The notes: generated by a model not told the origin, from the letters alone. Positions 25,794-36,140 are shown, numbered from the stretch's first letter. The stretch: DNA of 64,000 nt from Chamaecrista fasciculata (GCA_003254925.1 QANZ01047738.1:143650-207649), one strand, 5' to 3'. Numbers and translations: made by a program.

Positions 25794-27488
25794 AGTCCTG
25801 GAAGAATCAACCAGAATATAACTGATAGGTAAAATGTAATTCCTCTAAGTAGCACTATTATATTGAAATCTTAAGGCATCACACTAATGCAGGGTAGTGC
25901 GTTCATAAGGTAAATGAAGAAGGGATTAGCCTAGAAAAAGTCAAAGAATACCCTAACCGTAATAGCAAAAAAAAAAAAAAAACCTTCTTTTTAAGGCATG
26001 GGTGGGTTCCTAAAGAAATGGTGCCAAGTGTTCAATTTGAAGAGAATTCCTGAATGCTTATCCTGAGAAGATAAATGGGTGGTGGATCATCTTCTCAATT
26101 AAGTTAATCATCTTATCAAGAACCAGGAAGCAGAGCTTACACTGATGCCTTACAGAGTATAAGAGAGGAATTTTACAGGCAAGAAAATAGGATCATATTA
26201 GCCAAAATACATCTCTTGTTTTCACAATATCCTATTACAAGTACTACTGCACCTGTGCATTAGTAGGGGATATCTTTTTCCAGCCATCTCGTTATTGCAT
26301 TTACTTCCTTTGATATTCAGGCAATCGAACTAGTTCTGCAGAAATCTCCACAAATCTTCACAAAAGGTCCTTGCCAGTGCAACCTTTCGGAATATTAGGA
26401 AGAGCTGAAGAAAATAAATACATGATGCAGAAAAAAAGGAAGTGTCAGCAATATTTACAACGGACATGGCATCCAATACTCGCGAGCTGTAATGTGATTA
26501 TATTTATGCAGTTCAGTGCATACAGGCAATCTATAATATAATAGATTTCAACATATAGTTAATCTCTCAGTGCATCAAGATCATGGTGTACTCTTTGTTG
26601 TGAACTATAGCAGAAGAAAAAAAGATTCTCTTGTATATAAGCTACAGTTAAGTTCAGATCATTGGATTGATTTGCAATGTTATTTAATCTTCAACAAAGG
26701 CCCAGCATTTTATTTCTCTAAAGATTTGCCATATACTAGTTTTTACTTATACATGCTAACCAGCACAACAATGAACTGAACTGCCCAGTAAATTTTGTAA
26801 CACATTGAACTTGTGTAGCCAACACATTGAACTGCCCAGTAAGTCATGGTGTACTCACACACAGACACAGTTAAGTTCATAAATTTGCAATGTTATTTAA
26901 ACTCTAGTGTGTGAGTGAACATAAATATATAAATAAAATTAATATATTATTTGATGAGTTTAATCAATTGAATTGGTTTGTGGATGATATCATAAATATA
27001 TAAATAAAATTAATATTAATTATTTTAAATGTAAATAATATATAATTAATAAAATATAAGTTATAACTATATGATACCTATAAAGTCAATATCACATTAT
27101 AAATTCATAAATTTATCATTCCACACAAACACAATAATTCCACACAAACACAATAGAGATAACTTTAGCAACTACTAAATCAAATCAAGCATAAACTATG
27201 AAGTTTAAAGATTCCTAACAAGTTATTATTCATAACTTCATTAAGATACAAATTTCAATCTAATTAGAGAATACGTTTTTTTTTTGTTTTATGGACCTAT
27301 TAGTGTGAAATGAAGTAATGAACCATGGGAAGATTAAAAAAACTGAATATTTTTTGTTTAATCATTCAAATAATTTTTTAAAAATCGATTCGAGTTACAG
27401 TCAAGAAGTGATTTAAGGTAGGTTAGGTTAATTCTAAACTTCCTAACTTTCTACAGTGTAACGAGAATAGCCAGCGTTTTGAAGCTTC
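25794..27488. other. 3' region of FHA-TDP1 and AT-rich spacer
   Basis: No gene is supported. A direct repeat containing ATAAATATATAAATAAAATT occurs near 26923 and again near 26993. A phrase around ACATTGAACTGCCCAGTAA is partly repeated near 26770-26840. The longest ORF (26570-26779) has no domain. Confidence 0.5.
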
Positions 27489-27498
27489 AAAATAAAAA

Positions 27499-27947
27499 GG
27501 CTAAAGTGCACTTTTGGTCACATAACTTTGAAAAATGTCTCAATTTGGTCTCATAACTTTTTTGTTGGAATTTTGGAGGTCTCAATTTAGTCCCATAACT
27601 CTTTTTGTTGCAATTTTGATCTCATAACTTTTGAAACATTTAACCGTTGATCCCAAACTGATTTTCATTCATTATCTGCCGTTAAATCCACTCCACCCAT
27701 ATTTGTCACGTCATCATTCAACTCAGTATGTCAGATCATATTTAACGGCAAAAAATGGATGGAAATCAGCTTGAGACTAATGGTGGGACGTTTTCAGAAG
27801 TTATAGGACTAAAATTGCAACAAAAAAAGTTATGAGACCAAATTGAGACCTTTGCCAAATTTATGAGACCAAAATTGCAAGAAAAAAAGTTATGGGACCA
27901 AATTGTGACCTTTGCGAAAATTATGGGACCAAAAGTGCACTTTAACC
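27499..27947. mobile_element. MULE-like MITE
   Basis: The inverted ends are GGCTAAAGTGCACTTTTGG and, from the right, GGTTAAAGTGCACTTTTGG. The flanks are AAAATAAAAA at 27489-27498 and 27948-27957, a 9-10-bp duplication whose exact length is ambiguous because of the A-run. The arms carry several tandem TTTTGGTC/CATAACTTT phrases. It is non-coding. Confidence 0.75.
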
Positions 27948-28689
27948 AAAATAAAAAGAACAGACAGGATTAAAACGTATCGTTTCGATTGAGCTAAAAC
28001 GGTGCGTTTGATGAGAAGATGCAAAATGGCTCAAATGTGGATTATTGTTTTCTGAGCAAAAGCTGAAATGGCCAGCAAATTCACCGCGCCGGAAATCCGT
28101 GAAGGACGCCGGGAAACGCAGCCGTTCGAATAGCTCCGTTTTGTGTCGGCTTTGGGTCGAGATAGATAGGTATAAATACAATTTCCTTCCCTCTGGTAAT
28201 GGTTTAGGTGCTAAATGGAATGGGAAGCATGTTTTGACTACTACACTTCCTTCCTTGACTATTTTTACCATGTTTCCATCACGGTTTTAACGTTGATTTT
28301 TGCTCTAAATTGTTTCTGTCGTTTTACCTCCGTTTTGTGAATTCTTTTTATCCATTTTCTTGTAGTTTTGGTTATGGTTTTAGGGGTGACTTATGCTGCC
28401 ATTTTAATTTTCATTCCGTTATGCACTAAAATGTGTTGAGTGTGTGGACTCTTCATTTTGTAAGTGTTCTCTGTCATTTAGTATGCATATATATGCTCTA
28501 TTTTCGTTTGGATAGGAGCACGGTGTATCCTTTTTGTGTGTTTGGGACTTGTGGTACTATTTTCGTTTTTCTGTTGTGTTAATGTTTTGCCCACCATTCC
28601 CATTCCCATGATTTAGAGTTCCACTTTGGTGTGAAGATGGGCAGTTTTTGTTTTGTCCTCCATTTTCTTGAGTTAGAGCTTGTGTGTGA

Positions 28690-29010
28690 AAGTGTCGTTT
28701 TACACTCTTTAAAATTCTGGTTTCACAGGCAAACATACTAGAGGCATTTTAAGCATGTTTTAGTGATTGAAACTTTGAAAGTATCAGTTTCCATGCTTTA
28801 AAATTCTGATTTCATAGCCAAACATCCAAGAGGCATTTGACCATGTTTTGGTGCTTGAAAGTCTCAATTTACATGTTTTATTATTCGGATTTCATAGCCA
28901 AATGTCTGAGTGGCTCATGGCCACATGTTTGTGCTTGAAAGTGTCATTTTCACATGCCTTAAACTTCTGATTTTATGGGCTAAGGTTTTGAGTATGTTTT
29001 AGTCATATTT
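28690..29010. repeat. Degenerate tandem repeat, unit about 80-90 bp
   Basis: The phrase AAATTCTGRTTTCA and relatives recurs at about 28712, 28801, 28881 and 28963. Each copy is followed by GCCAAA.. and ..GGCATTT..CATGTTTT, then GCTTGAAAGT. At least four diverged copies are visible; weaker echoes continue to about 29300. No ORF spans them. Confidence 0.6.
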
Positions 29011-29426
29011 TAGCACTTTGTTTCATGTTTTTTGGGTGATGGAGTTTTAAACCTATTTTGGTCATGATTTGACTCTTTGGATAATGGTTTTAGTGTACCC
29101 ATGTTCTATTTTGGTGGCCTGATTTTTCACAAGTGTTTTAGCTATACTTTGGCCATTTTAAAGCTTCTTAGTTGTGTCATTTTTCTGGCATTCAGTTAGC
29201 TAGTTGTAAGTATTCTGACTATGTTTTGGTACAATAACCTTCATTTTTATATGTTAAATGCTAATATTCCATTTTCATGCTCTTAACATTTGGGGTGTGT
29301 CTTGGCCTTTTTTTTGGTACTTTAAACTTTAAAGTACCATTTTAATATGTCAAAACTCTGGTTGGAATGGCTAATCATTTGGTGGTGTTTTCCCTTCATC
29401 TTGATGCTTTAAACCTCCATTTTATG

Positions 29427-29604
29427 TAACTCAAGGAGTGTAGTCAAGTGGTAAGAACTACCCTTAACCAAATGTCAAGGGTTCAATTTCTGACTTTGGG
29501 TATGGAGTAGCTTTACCCTTTGAAGTGCTTGGAAGCCAGTGAAGGGATTAGTCACTGTTGCTGAGAGTGGATACCTTGAATAATGCTTAGTTACCCAAAA
29601 CATG
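29427..29604 (+). mobile_element. tRNA-derived SINE with 15-bp target duplication
   Basis: An internal RNA polymerase III promoter is visible: A box TAGTCAAGTGG at 29441-29451 and B box GGTTCAATTTC at 29480-29490. The 178-bp body is flanked by a perfect 15-bp direct repeat, AACCTCCATTTTATG, at 29412-29426 and 29605-29619, as expected for LINE-mediated insertion. The middle (GGAAGCCAGTGAAGGGATTA) resembles plant SINE bodies. Confidence 0.85.
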
Positions 29605-30789
29605 AACCTCCATTTTATGCCATGGAATTTTTCTGATTCCGTTGGTTGACTTTGAGTTGGTCTTTAGACCTTTATCTTGACATTTTAAAACTCTATTGTA
29701 TGCAAAAAAAATTTGTTTTGATAGGTTCACAGCATATATTTTTGCCTCTTTGGTTCTTTAAACCTCCATTTTGTCACGTCATTGAAATTATTTCATAGGC
29801 TAGCCTTCAGGAGGTGTTTGGTCACATTTTGGTGTCTTAGACCCTTGATCAAAATCTCTAGTTTGATATGTTTAAATGTTCGTAACATTCTTGAGTGGTT
29901 TCAAGTGCCTTGGAGGCTTAGACTGGAGATCTTTATATGCTAATGTGATTGATTTGCATGTTGGAACTGTTTTAGGGTAAGTTTAAGTTCTTTAATTCTT
30001 TTCTCTTGCATGCTTAAGGGCTTTATTAAAATTACAAAAAAACTTGAAAAGTGAAGAGGGTTAGAAAGTGAAATCAATATGATTTTGCAAATTAACACAC
30101 ACTAATCGATTCTTCTAAATCGTTTTGTTTGTGAAATCAATTTGATTTTCAATTTCTTTCTCTTTCAACAGAAGTATTAAAAATTCACCAACCAAGTGCC
30201 ACTTTTTTATTTTTTTTACTATTTCAGACTACACAGACTTTGATCCCATTTATTGGGTATGAGGCTTTAGGCTTTCATCTTAAGTTTTATTAGTTAATGT
30301 TCACAAGGTAACTATTCTTAGAAATGGATCTAATGGGGATACACAACAACTTTCCTGCAACTTAATTGACTCTCAAAACCCTCATAATTTTTCCTTTTCT
30401 TTTTAAGAACAGAAGAGTTTCCGAAGTTTTTCCCAATTTGCTAGCAACTCCTTTTCAATTGGTTTTCAATCTTGTTTTTTTGAAACTGATACTTTTTCAT
30501 GTCATTTGCATTCTATAGTTTCTGTCAAGGTGTCAACTGTGACAGAGGTTATTGCATCAAAATGTCCATCTTCTTGATGTGTCATGTCATATTAATATTA
30601 TTGCATCAAAACTTTCTTGATTTCATATTTGACTTGAACACATGGAGCTGCATGCAGTGTGCAAACTGATTGTATTACTTTCAATAAAATCAGCAATTTG
30701 GCTGTATAATGTGAACATGGGTATTTTATCCAAATAATTTATCCCCTTCAGCATATATTTTGCAGCTGGACAATTACCTTCAACACACC

Positions 30790-30938
30790 ACCTACGGCCT
30801 TGTGCAGGAGCCTAGCATGGGCATTGAATTAGCAATGGTAGCTACCGGTAAATTGGCACATTTGCTGCTGTTCATTCCAGCCACCGTTGCTGGTTCCTTG
30901 CTCACGCTAGGCTCACATGTACATGCAAGGCCATAGGT
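30790..30938. other. GC-rich imperfect foldback (possible MIRNA-like hairpin)
   Basis: An imperfect inverted repeat of about 60 bp per arm: ACCTACGGCCT at 30790-30800 pairs with AGGCCATAGGT at 30928-30938. Inside it, GAGCCTAGCATGGGCA pairs with TGCTCACGCTAGGCTC, and AGCAATGGTAGCTACCGG pairs with CCAGCCACCGTTGCT. The GC content is much higher than the surroundings. I recognise no known plant microRNA family on either strand. No TIR-type target duplication was seen. Confidence 0.45.
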
Positions 30939-31157
30939 TTTAATTGGAATAAAATATCATGCTGTTCTATGCATTTTTTTTTTTGAAATAAATGATTGTA
31001 GCTTACATTCGCATTTGAATATTTCATTTGTTAGTAATGCATGGCTTGTGTTGTGACCCAGGACTTCTCATACTTTCAAGTCTTGATGTGATATATCATT
31101 CATTGTTGTGCGTACCTTCCTCCAATTGATGTGACAATCAATGGGAATTGAGAAGCT

Positions 31158-32843
31158 ATGAATACTCTGTACAGGCTACATGCTCAGGTGATCAAAGCCG
31201 GACAACATCATAACCCACAATCTCTCCGGAGCCTCCTCCTGTGTTGTGCTGACTCTGCCTATTCTCTCCCTGAAGCTGCTCACTATGCTCAATCTCTCTT
31301 GCTTGAATTTCCCAACTCTGATACCTTTGCTTATAACACGGTCCTCAGAGTCCTGTCTCGCTGGTCTCCCCTCCAAGCCTCCTCCTTGTTTGTTCAAATG
31401 CTTCGAGCTGGTGTGCCACTTGACAACTTCACGTTCCCATTTGTCCTGAAGGCCTGTTCTCAATTAAGAAGGGGTCAGGACCTTCACTCTCTCATTGTGA
31501 AGCTGGGCTTTGATTGTGACATTTATGTTCAGAATGCTTTGATCAATTTTTATGGACGTTGTGGATCTGTAGATTTTTCACTCAAGGTGTTTGAGGCAAT
31601 GAATCACAAGGACTTGGTTTCTTGGTGCTCCATGATTGCTTCTTTAGTCAACAATGACTTTGTGTTTGAAGGTCTGGCCCTTTTTCAACAAATGCAACTT
31701 GAGGAAGATGCCAAACCAGATGGGATTATGATGTTGAGTGTTATATCTGCGATTTCTAGCTTAGGCGCATTGGAGTTGGGTATCTGGGCTCACGCATATA
31801 TCTTCAGAAGTGGACTGCCTCTGACTGTTCCACTGGGTACTGCTCTTATTGATATGTATTCTAGATGTGGGTGCATTGATCGTTCCATCAAAGTGTTTGA
31901 TGAAATGCCTTGTAGGAATGTATTGACGTGGACTACATTGATAACTGGGTTGGCTGTGCATGGTCGTGGTAGAGAGGCTTTAGGCGCATTTCATGATATG
32001 AAAAAGTTTGGTTTGACGCCTGATTATGTTGCATTTACTGGTGCTTTAGTGGCTTGTAGTCACAGTGGTCTCGTGGAGGATGGATGGAGGATTTTTGAAA
32101 GCTTAAGGAATGAGTACGACATTGAGCCAATGATTGAGCACTATGGTTGTATGGTTGACCTTCTTGGCCGTGCAGGTATGCTCCATGAAGCTTTTAAGTT
32201 TGTGGAGGAAATGCCAATCAAGCCAAATTCTGTTATTTGGAGGACCCTACTGGGAGCATGTGTTAATCACAATCATCTTAAGCTAGCCGAAAAGGCCAGG
32301 GAGCGAATCTATGAGCTAGATCCCCATCATCATGGTGATTATGTGCTTTTATCAAATGCATATGGTGTAGTTGGTAAATGGGCTGAGAAGGCTGGTGTAA
32401 GGAACTTAATGAGGAAGAATAGAATTTTCAAGGAACCTGGCCATAGTTTGATCAACCTTGATCAAGTGGTTCATGAGTTTGTATCTGGAGATTGTTCTCA
32501 TCCACAATGGGAGGACATTAAACAATTATTAGTTTCAGTTATAGATACTATAAAAGTTGGAGGTTATAGGCCTGATACATCCACTGTGTTGCATGACATT
32601 CAAGAGGAAGAGAAGGAACATAGTCTGAGTTATCATAGTGAGAAAATGGCAGTGGCTTATGTGCTTCTTAATCATAGGGATAGAAAGACCATAAGGGTCA
32701 TAAAGAATCTTAGAATATGTTATGATTGTCATAATTTCATGAAGCATGTTTCAGATATGTTTGACAAAATTATCATTGTTCGGGATCGCAACCGTTTCCA
32801 TCATTTTAGCAAGGGATTGTGTTCTTGCCGAGATTATTGGTGA
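31158..32843 (+). CDS. DYW-type pentatricopeptide repeat protein
   Basis: An intronless gene of 561 residues, as usual for plant PLS-class PPR genes. Such proteins bind organellar transcripts and, when they carry a DYW domain, convert cytidine to uridine. PPR motifs fill about residues 60-400 (DTFAYNTVLR, DLVSWCSMIAS, NVLTWTTLITGLAVHG, EHYGCMVDLLGRAGML). E and E+ motifs follow. The DYW deaminase keeps its zinc and catalytic residues, HSE at 493-495 and CxxC at 521-524, and ends exactly in DYW. No clear transit peptide is visible at the N-terminus, so the true start could lie in an upstream exon. The exact target and ortholog are not known to me. Confidence 0.92.
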   Translation: MNTLYRLHAQVIKAGQHHNPQSLRSLLLCCADSAYSLPEAAHYAQSLLLEFPNSDTFAYNTVLRVLSRWSPLQASSLFVQMLRAGVPLDNFTFPFVLKACSQLRRGQDLHSLIVKLGFDCDIYVQNALINFYGRCGSVDFSLKVFEAMNHKDLVSWCSMIASLVNNDFVFEGLALFQQMQLEEDAKPDGIMMLSVISAISSLGALELGIWAHAYIFRSGLPLTVPLGTALIDMYSRCGCIDRSIKVFDEMPCRNVLTWTTLITGLAVHGRGREALGAFHDMKKFGLTPDYVAFTGALVACSHSGLVEDGWRIFESLRNEYDIEPMIEHYGCMVDLLGRAGMLHEAFKFVEEMPIKPNSVIWRTLLGACVNHNHLKLAEKARERIYELDPHHHGDYVLLSNAYGVVGKWAEKAGVRNLMRKNRIFKEPGHSLINLDQVVHEFVSGDCSHPQWEDIKQLLVSVIDTIKVGGYRPDTSTVLHDIQEEEKEHSLSYHSEKMAVAYVLLNHRDRKTIRVIKNLRICYDCHNFMKHVSDMFDKIIIVRDRNRFHHFSKGLCSCRDYW

Positions 32844-33668
32844 AGTATGCCTTGAGTCATCTTTCTTCCTCTTTCTTTTTTATCCATTACATGTTATAAT
32901 GGCACTTAGATATGCAAGAAAGACTTCTCTTTTATAATAAAATTTTTTCATTAGTTCAATTATGTCAATATATATATACTAGGGATTTTGTGTGCCTTAA
33001 CGAGCACGTAAATATGTATGTAAAATAAATAAAGGATCAAATCGTTGACTCAGTAAAAAAAAGAGGGACCAAATAGTAAGTTTTCTCTTTTTTTAATTAC
33101 ACTTAATATTTTTATGTTAGTATAAGCAGAGGACGACCAGAAGGCTTATCTTACATATAATATAACTAGGGGCTTGGAGTGCCTTAACGGGCACGCCAAT
33201 ATATATGTAACATTTGAATTGATTTAAAGTTGAAGAATATATTAAATTTTTATATTGATAAAAGAGTAAGTTTGGGACCAATTTGAGAAATTATAAAAAT
33301 ATGTAAGACTCATCTAAAATAAATAAAATATTTAGAACCAATTTGAAATTACCTCATATGGGGAGAGTGAGTGGGGAGGGAGAGTAGTGGTATTTTTTAA
33401 TTTTTAATTGTATTTTGTATTTTTTTTAATTCATTTTTTTAAAAGAAGTGGGGAGAGAGAATGGTGGTATTTTTTAATTACTTTTTGTATTATTTAATTC
33501 AATAATTTTACACTATAGTATTAGTATTATAAAGACCGACTACCAGAAAAGGGTGGAGCCATATAATATAAGACTATGGGCTTTGCGTGACCGTATGTAT
33601 GTAAAATAAATTAGGGACCAAACCGTTGACTCAGTAAAAAAGGAGGGACCAAATAATAAGTTTCCTCT
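32844..33668. repeat. Spacer with partial copies of a transposon end
   Basis: Two similar segments, about 32975-33085 and 33565-33668, share TATGTATGTAAAATAAAT, CGTTGACTCAGTAAAAAA and GGGACCAAATARTAAGTTT. They end in TTTTCTC/TTTCCTC, the terminus of the MITE family at 16814-17309. A third related phrase (GTGCCTTAACGGGCACG) is near 33190. I found no matching left ends, so these look like truncated copies or a local duplication. No gene is seen. Confidence 0.5.
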
Positions 33669-34514
33669 TATTTTTTTGGATAAATTGTAGTTTGGTACCC
33701 TGTGGTTAGGGGCGGTTCCACTTTGGTACCCTGAAAGAAAAATTTTTGCAATTTGGTGCCCCGCGGTTTACTCCGTTAGCGAATTGGTCCCCTGTGCTTT
33801 ATTTCCGTTAGGATTTAACGGCTGTGACCACCTTAAAATGTCAAAAACCTCCCAAAAAGTCTTCTCTTATGCGTTTAAGTCCTTTCCTTTTATTAAAGAG
33901 CAAACCCCCTTTTTGGTCCCTCAATTGTTACTGAGTCGAGGAATCGGTCCCTCAATTGTGGGAAACTACAACTCAGTCCCTCAATTGTACAATCCCGTTT
34001 ACGTTTTGGTCCCTCACGTCTGGTCCGTTAGTGATAGAGGTGTTAAGTGATGACGTGTCACCGTTATCTGCTTAGGTGTCTGTTAAATGCTTAGTTGGCA
34101 TGCCAAATAAATATCCAAGTCATTTTCCCTTGCCACCTCATCAAAATAAATTAAAATCAAAATCAGAAGATGAAAGGACCATAGCATAGCGGCGTGTGTG
34201 TATGGGATTACTAACTCACAATATAAAATTTCCCAAATCAGCAAAAGTGGTCCCAAACCCTAATGGTCCCAAACTCTGTCGAATCCTCTGCCTGCTCTCT
34301 CAACCTAAGCATCGTGCACCGTCGTCGCCCGCAAATCGCCGCCGTTGAAGTCGCCCGCCGGTCAAGATGCGACTGAAGTCCATCGGTAACCCACGGTAAG
34401 CATATCGTGTTTGTTTATTTTGTTTTTGTCTCATCGTGATAATCGAAGGCGGTTTTCTGTATGGACTGATAATCGAAGGCGGTTTTCTAATAATCGAAGC
34501 ATCTCGGTCTGTGC

Positions 34515-34725
34515 AGACTCAAATATTTGAGCACTTGAAACAGAGAAAAAGCTTCCCTGTGATATGTATAATACAGAACTATTGGGTTGTTGGTCAAGCC
34601 ATTCTGAATAGCTACTACTATGCTTAGTAATAATGTGGTCAGTGTTCAAATTGGGTTTGTGTTCTCCGAGATTAAAATATGGTATGGTAGGGCCAATGGT
34701 GTAAATGGGGAAAGGTAACTCTGTT
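34515..34725 (-). pseudogene. UGT87A-like UDP-glycosyltransferase fragment captured in a Pack-MULE
   Basis: The minus strand reads FPIYTIGPTIPYFNL, then YSEWLDQQPNSSVLYIS and GSFFSVSSAQIFE. This is the linker and start of the C-terminal donor-binding domain of plant family-1 UDP-glycosyltransferases. The SWL/SVLY/GSFxSVSSAQ pattern points to the UGT87A group. Only about 70 residues are recognisable. The catalytic N-terminal domain and the PSPG box are absent. A 59-bp piece of the fragment (34532-34590) is duplicated at 34749-34807, so the capture is rearranged. The ORF continues to 34844 but its start is not UGT-like. It is a dead fragment. Confidence 0.8.
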
Positions 34726-34748
34726 TTAAGCAGTGTCCTCAATTTGAC

Positions 34749-34807
34749 CATTTGAAACAGAGAAAAAGCTTCCTTGTGATATGTACAACACAGAATTATT
34801 GGGTTGT
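34749..34807. repeat. 59-bp internal duplication of the UGT fragment
   Basis: It matches 34532-34590 with a few substitutions, including TTGAAACAGAGAAAAAGCTT. A separate short tandem duplication of GATAATCGAAGGCGGTTTTC occurs at about 34438-34490. Confidence 0.85.
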
Positions 34808-35559
34808 GTCCTTGCTGCCTGACTTGAATTGAGAGCAGACTCAAATCCAGTGAATGGCTGAAGCTTTTGTTTTTGGTTTCGAGCTTAATGTGCAGGAAAT
34901 AAGAGCATCACTAGTATGAAAAAAGCAGAGCATGACTTGTAATGCATAGGGATGGAAGGTTTGCTCTCCTTTTGGTCTGATTTTGATTTTAATTTATTTT
35001 AATGAGGTGGCAAGGGAAAATGACTTGGATATTTATTTGGCATGCCAACTAAGCATTTAACAGACACCTAAGCAGATAACGGTGACACGTCATCACTTAA
35101 CACCTCTATCACTAACGGACCAAACGTGAGGGACCAAAACGTAAACGGGATTGTACAATTGAGGGACTGAGTTGTAGTTTCCCACAATTGAGGGACCGAT
35201 TCCTCGACTCAGTAACAATTGAGGGACCAAAAAGGGGGTTTGCTCTTTATTAAAAGGGATCAAAACATAAAAAAAACAGAAACTAAAGAGTACATTATGT
35301 AATTTTACTATTGAGTTGAAATTAATTATAAAAGGATCTTTAGAATTCTAATATTACATAATTTTCTCCTTTTCATAAGATTTCTTTTGAATAAATCCTA
35401 ATTTAATTACACTTTAATTCCAAAAGTTTATGATCTTTATCAAAATAGTCCTTAGAACCTCAAAAAGGCAAATGAACATCTATGATTTATCAAAAAAAAC
35501 CCATATTCAACTATCAAAAGCTGAAATTTTCATTCAAATACAGTAAAAAAAAAATCAAA

Positions 35560-35611
35560 CCCCCCCCCCCCCCCNNNNNNNNNNNNNNNNNNNNCCCCCC
35601 CCCCCCCCCCC
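35560..35611. repeat. Poly-C tract with a 20-N gap
   Basis: A C-run, Ns at 35575-35594, then another C-run. The matching place in the right arm of the outer element (near 38413-38420) has only five Gs. The run is therefore either a local expansion of that short C tract or an assembly artefact, and its true length is unknown. Confidence 0.9.
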
Positions 35612-35704
35612 AAATCTTTTCAAAATCAAGCCCGACAAATTTGTTCAGACCACACAAATTTCATTCGCGCAATATAAACAAATCAAAAGACAGAGAAAGA
35701 GGGT

Positions 35705-36140
35705 ATGATTTCGCATCCGAATCAGGAGGCGGTTCTTCCTAAGAGAATAATTCTGGTGCGTCATGGTGAATCTCAAGGTAATCTCGATACTTCAGCCTAC
35801 ACAACCATCCCTGACCATGGAATTCCCTTGACACCACAAGGCATTACACAGGCTCGCCTCGCCGGAGCCGATTTGCGACGAATCGTCTCCGGCGACGGCG
35901 ACGGCAACTCTTCCGATTGGAGGGTTTACTTTTATGTCTCACCCTATAACCGCACTCGATCGACTCTTCGAGAGATTGGCCGATCTTTCTCGAAGAAAAG
36001 GATAATCGGCATCAGAGAGGAGTGTCGAATGAGAACAAGACTTCGGTAACTTTCAGGTTGAAGAGAGGATGAAAGTTATCAAGGAGGCACGCCTTCGCTT
36101 TCTACGAGTCGTGGATCCATTGAAATCGGAAGATCTAAAA
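35705..36140 (+). pseudogene. Phosphoglycerate-mutase-like gene fragment, frameshifted
   Basis: The 5' part of a histidine-phosphatase (phosphoglycerate-mutase-like) gene resembling Arabidopsis At3g05170. An intact start gives PKRIILVRHGESQGNLDT with the catalytic RHG motif, then WRVYFYVSPYNRTRSTLREI. After EECRM the reading frame is lost by one base. The other frame continues EQDFGNFQVEERMKVIKEAR from about 36028, and then homology stops. The C-terminal half, including the second catalytic histidine, is missing. It lies inside the outer MULE-like element, with what looks like its own leader at 35640-35704. It probably makes no active enzyme. Confidence 0.85.

Larger units (their letters stand above)
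27958..30785. other. T-rich non-coding region, possible leader or lncRNA
   Basis: A GC-richer patch at about 28060-28160 looks like the start of a transcribed unit, but the short ORFs on both strands there have no domain. The remainder to 30.8 kb is T-rich and non-coding, with the degenerate tandem repeats and the SINE listed separately. It could be a long 5' leader or intron of the PPR gene at 31158, or an unrelated non-coding transcript. The sequence alone does not decide. Confidence 0.35.
33898..35245. mobile_element. Pack-MULE with about 270-bp TIRs and a glycosyltransferase fragment
   Basis: Long, nearly identical inverted repeats (33898-34166 and 34978-35245) start GAGCAAACCCCCTTTTTGG. 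The flanks are a perfect 9-bp duplication, TTTATTAAA, at 33889-33897 and 35246-35254. The interior (34167-34977) holds a GC-rich exon-like patch (34260-34400) and the UDP-glycosyltransferase fragment on the minus strand. The opposite arm of the host element, near 38730, shows the same sequence without this insertion. That gives an internal empty site and confirms the boundaries. Confidence 0.88.

Noticed and set aside
28045-28290. 81-residue ORF and an overlapping 109-residue minus-strand ORF
   Set aside because: Neither shows a domain; both fall in a short GC-richer patch and overlap each other.
30790-30938. A conserved microRNA gene such as MIR160
   Set aside because: The arms lack the conserved mature sequence of MIR160 or any other family I could recall; kept only as an unexplained foldback.
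32980-33110. Helitron end, because of CTAG next to a T-rich border
   Set aside because: No 5' TC end, no 3' hairpin and a better match to the terminus of the MITE family at 16814.
34198-34977. Transposase gene inside the Pack-MULE
   Set aside because: The interior is too short and shows UGT similarity; no mudrA-like motif is visible.
35705-36049. Functional phosphoglycerate-mutase gene
   Set aside because: Frame loss after EECRM, a missing C-terminal half and its position inside a transposon.
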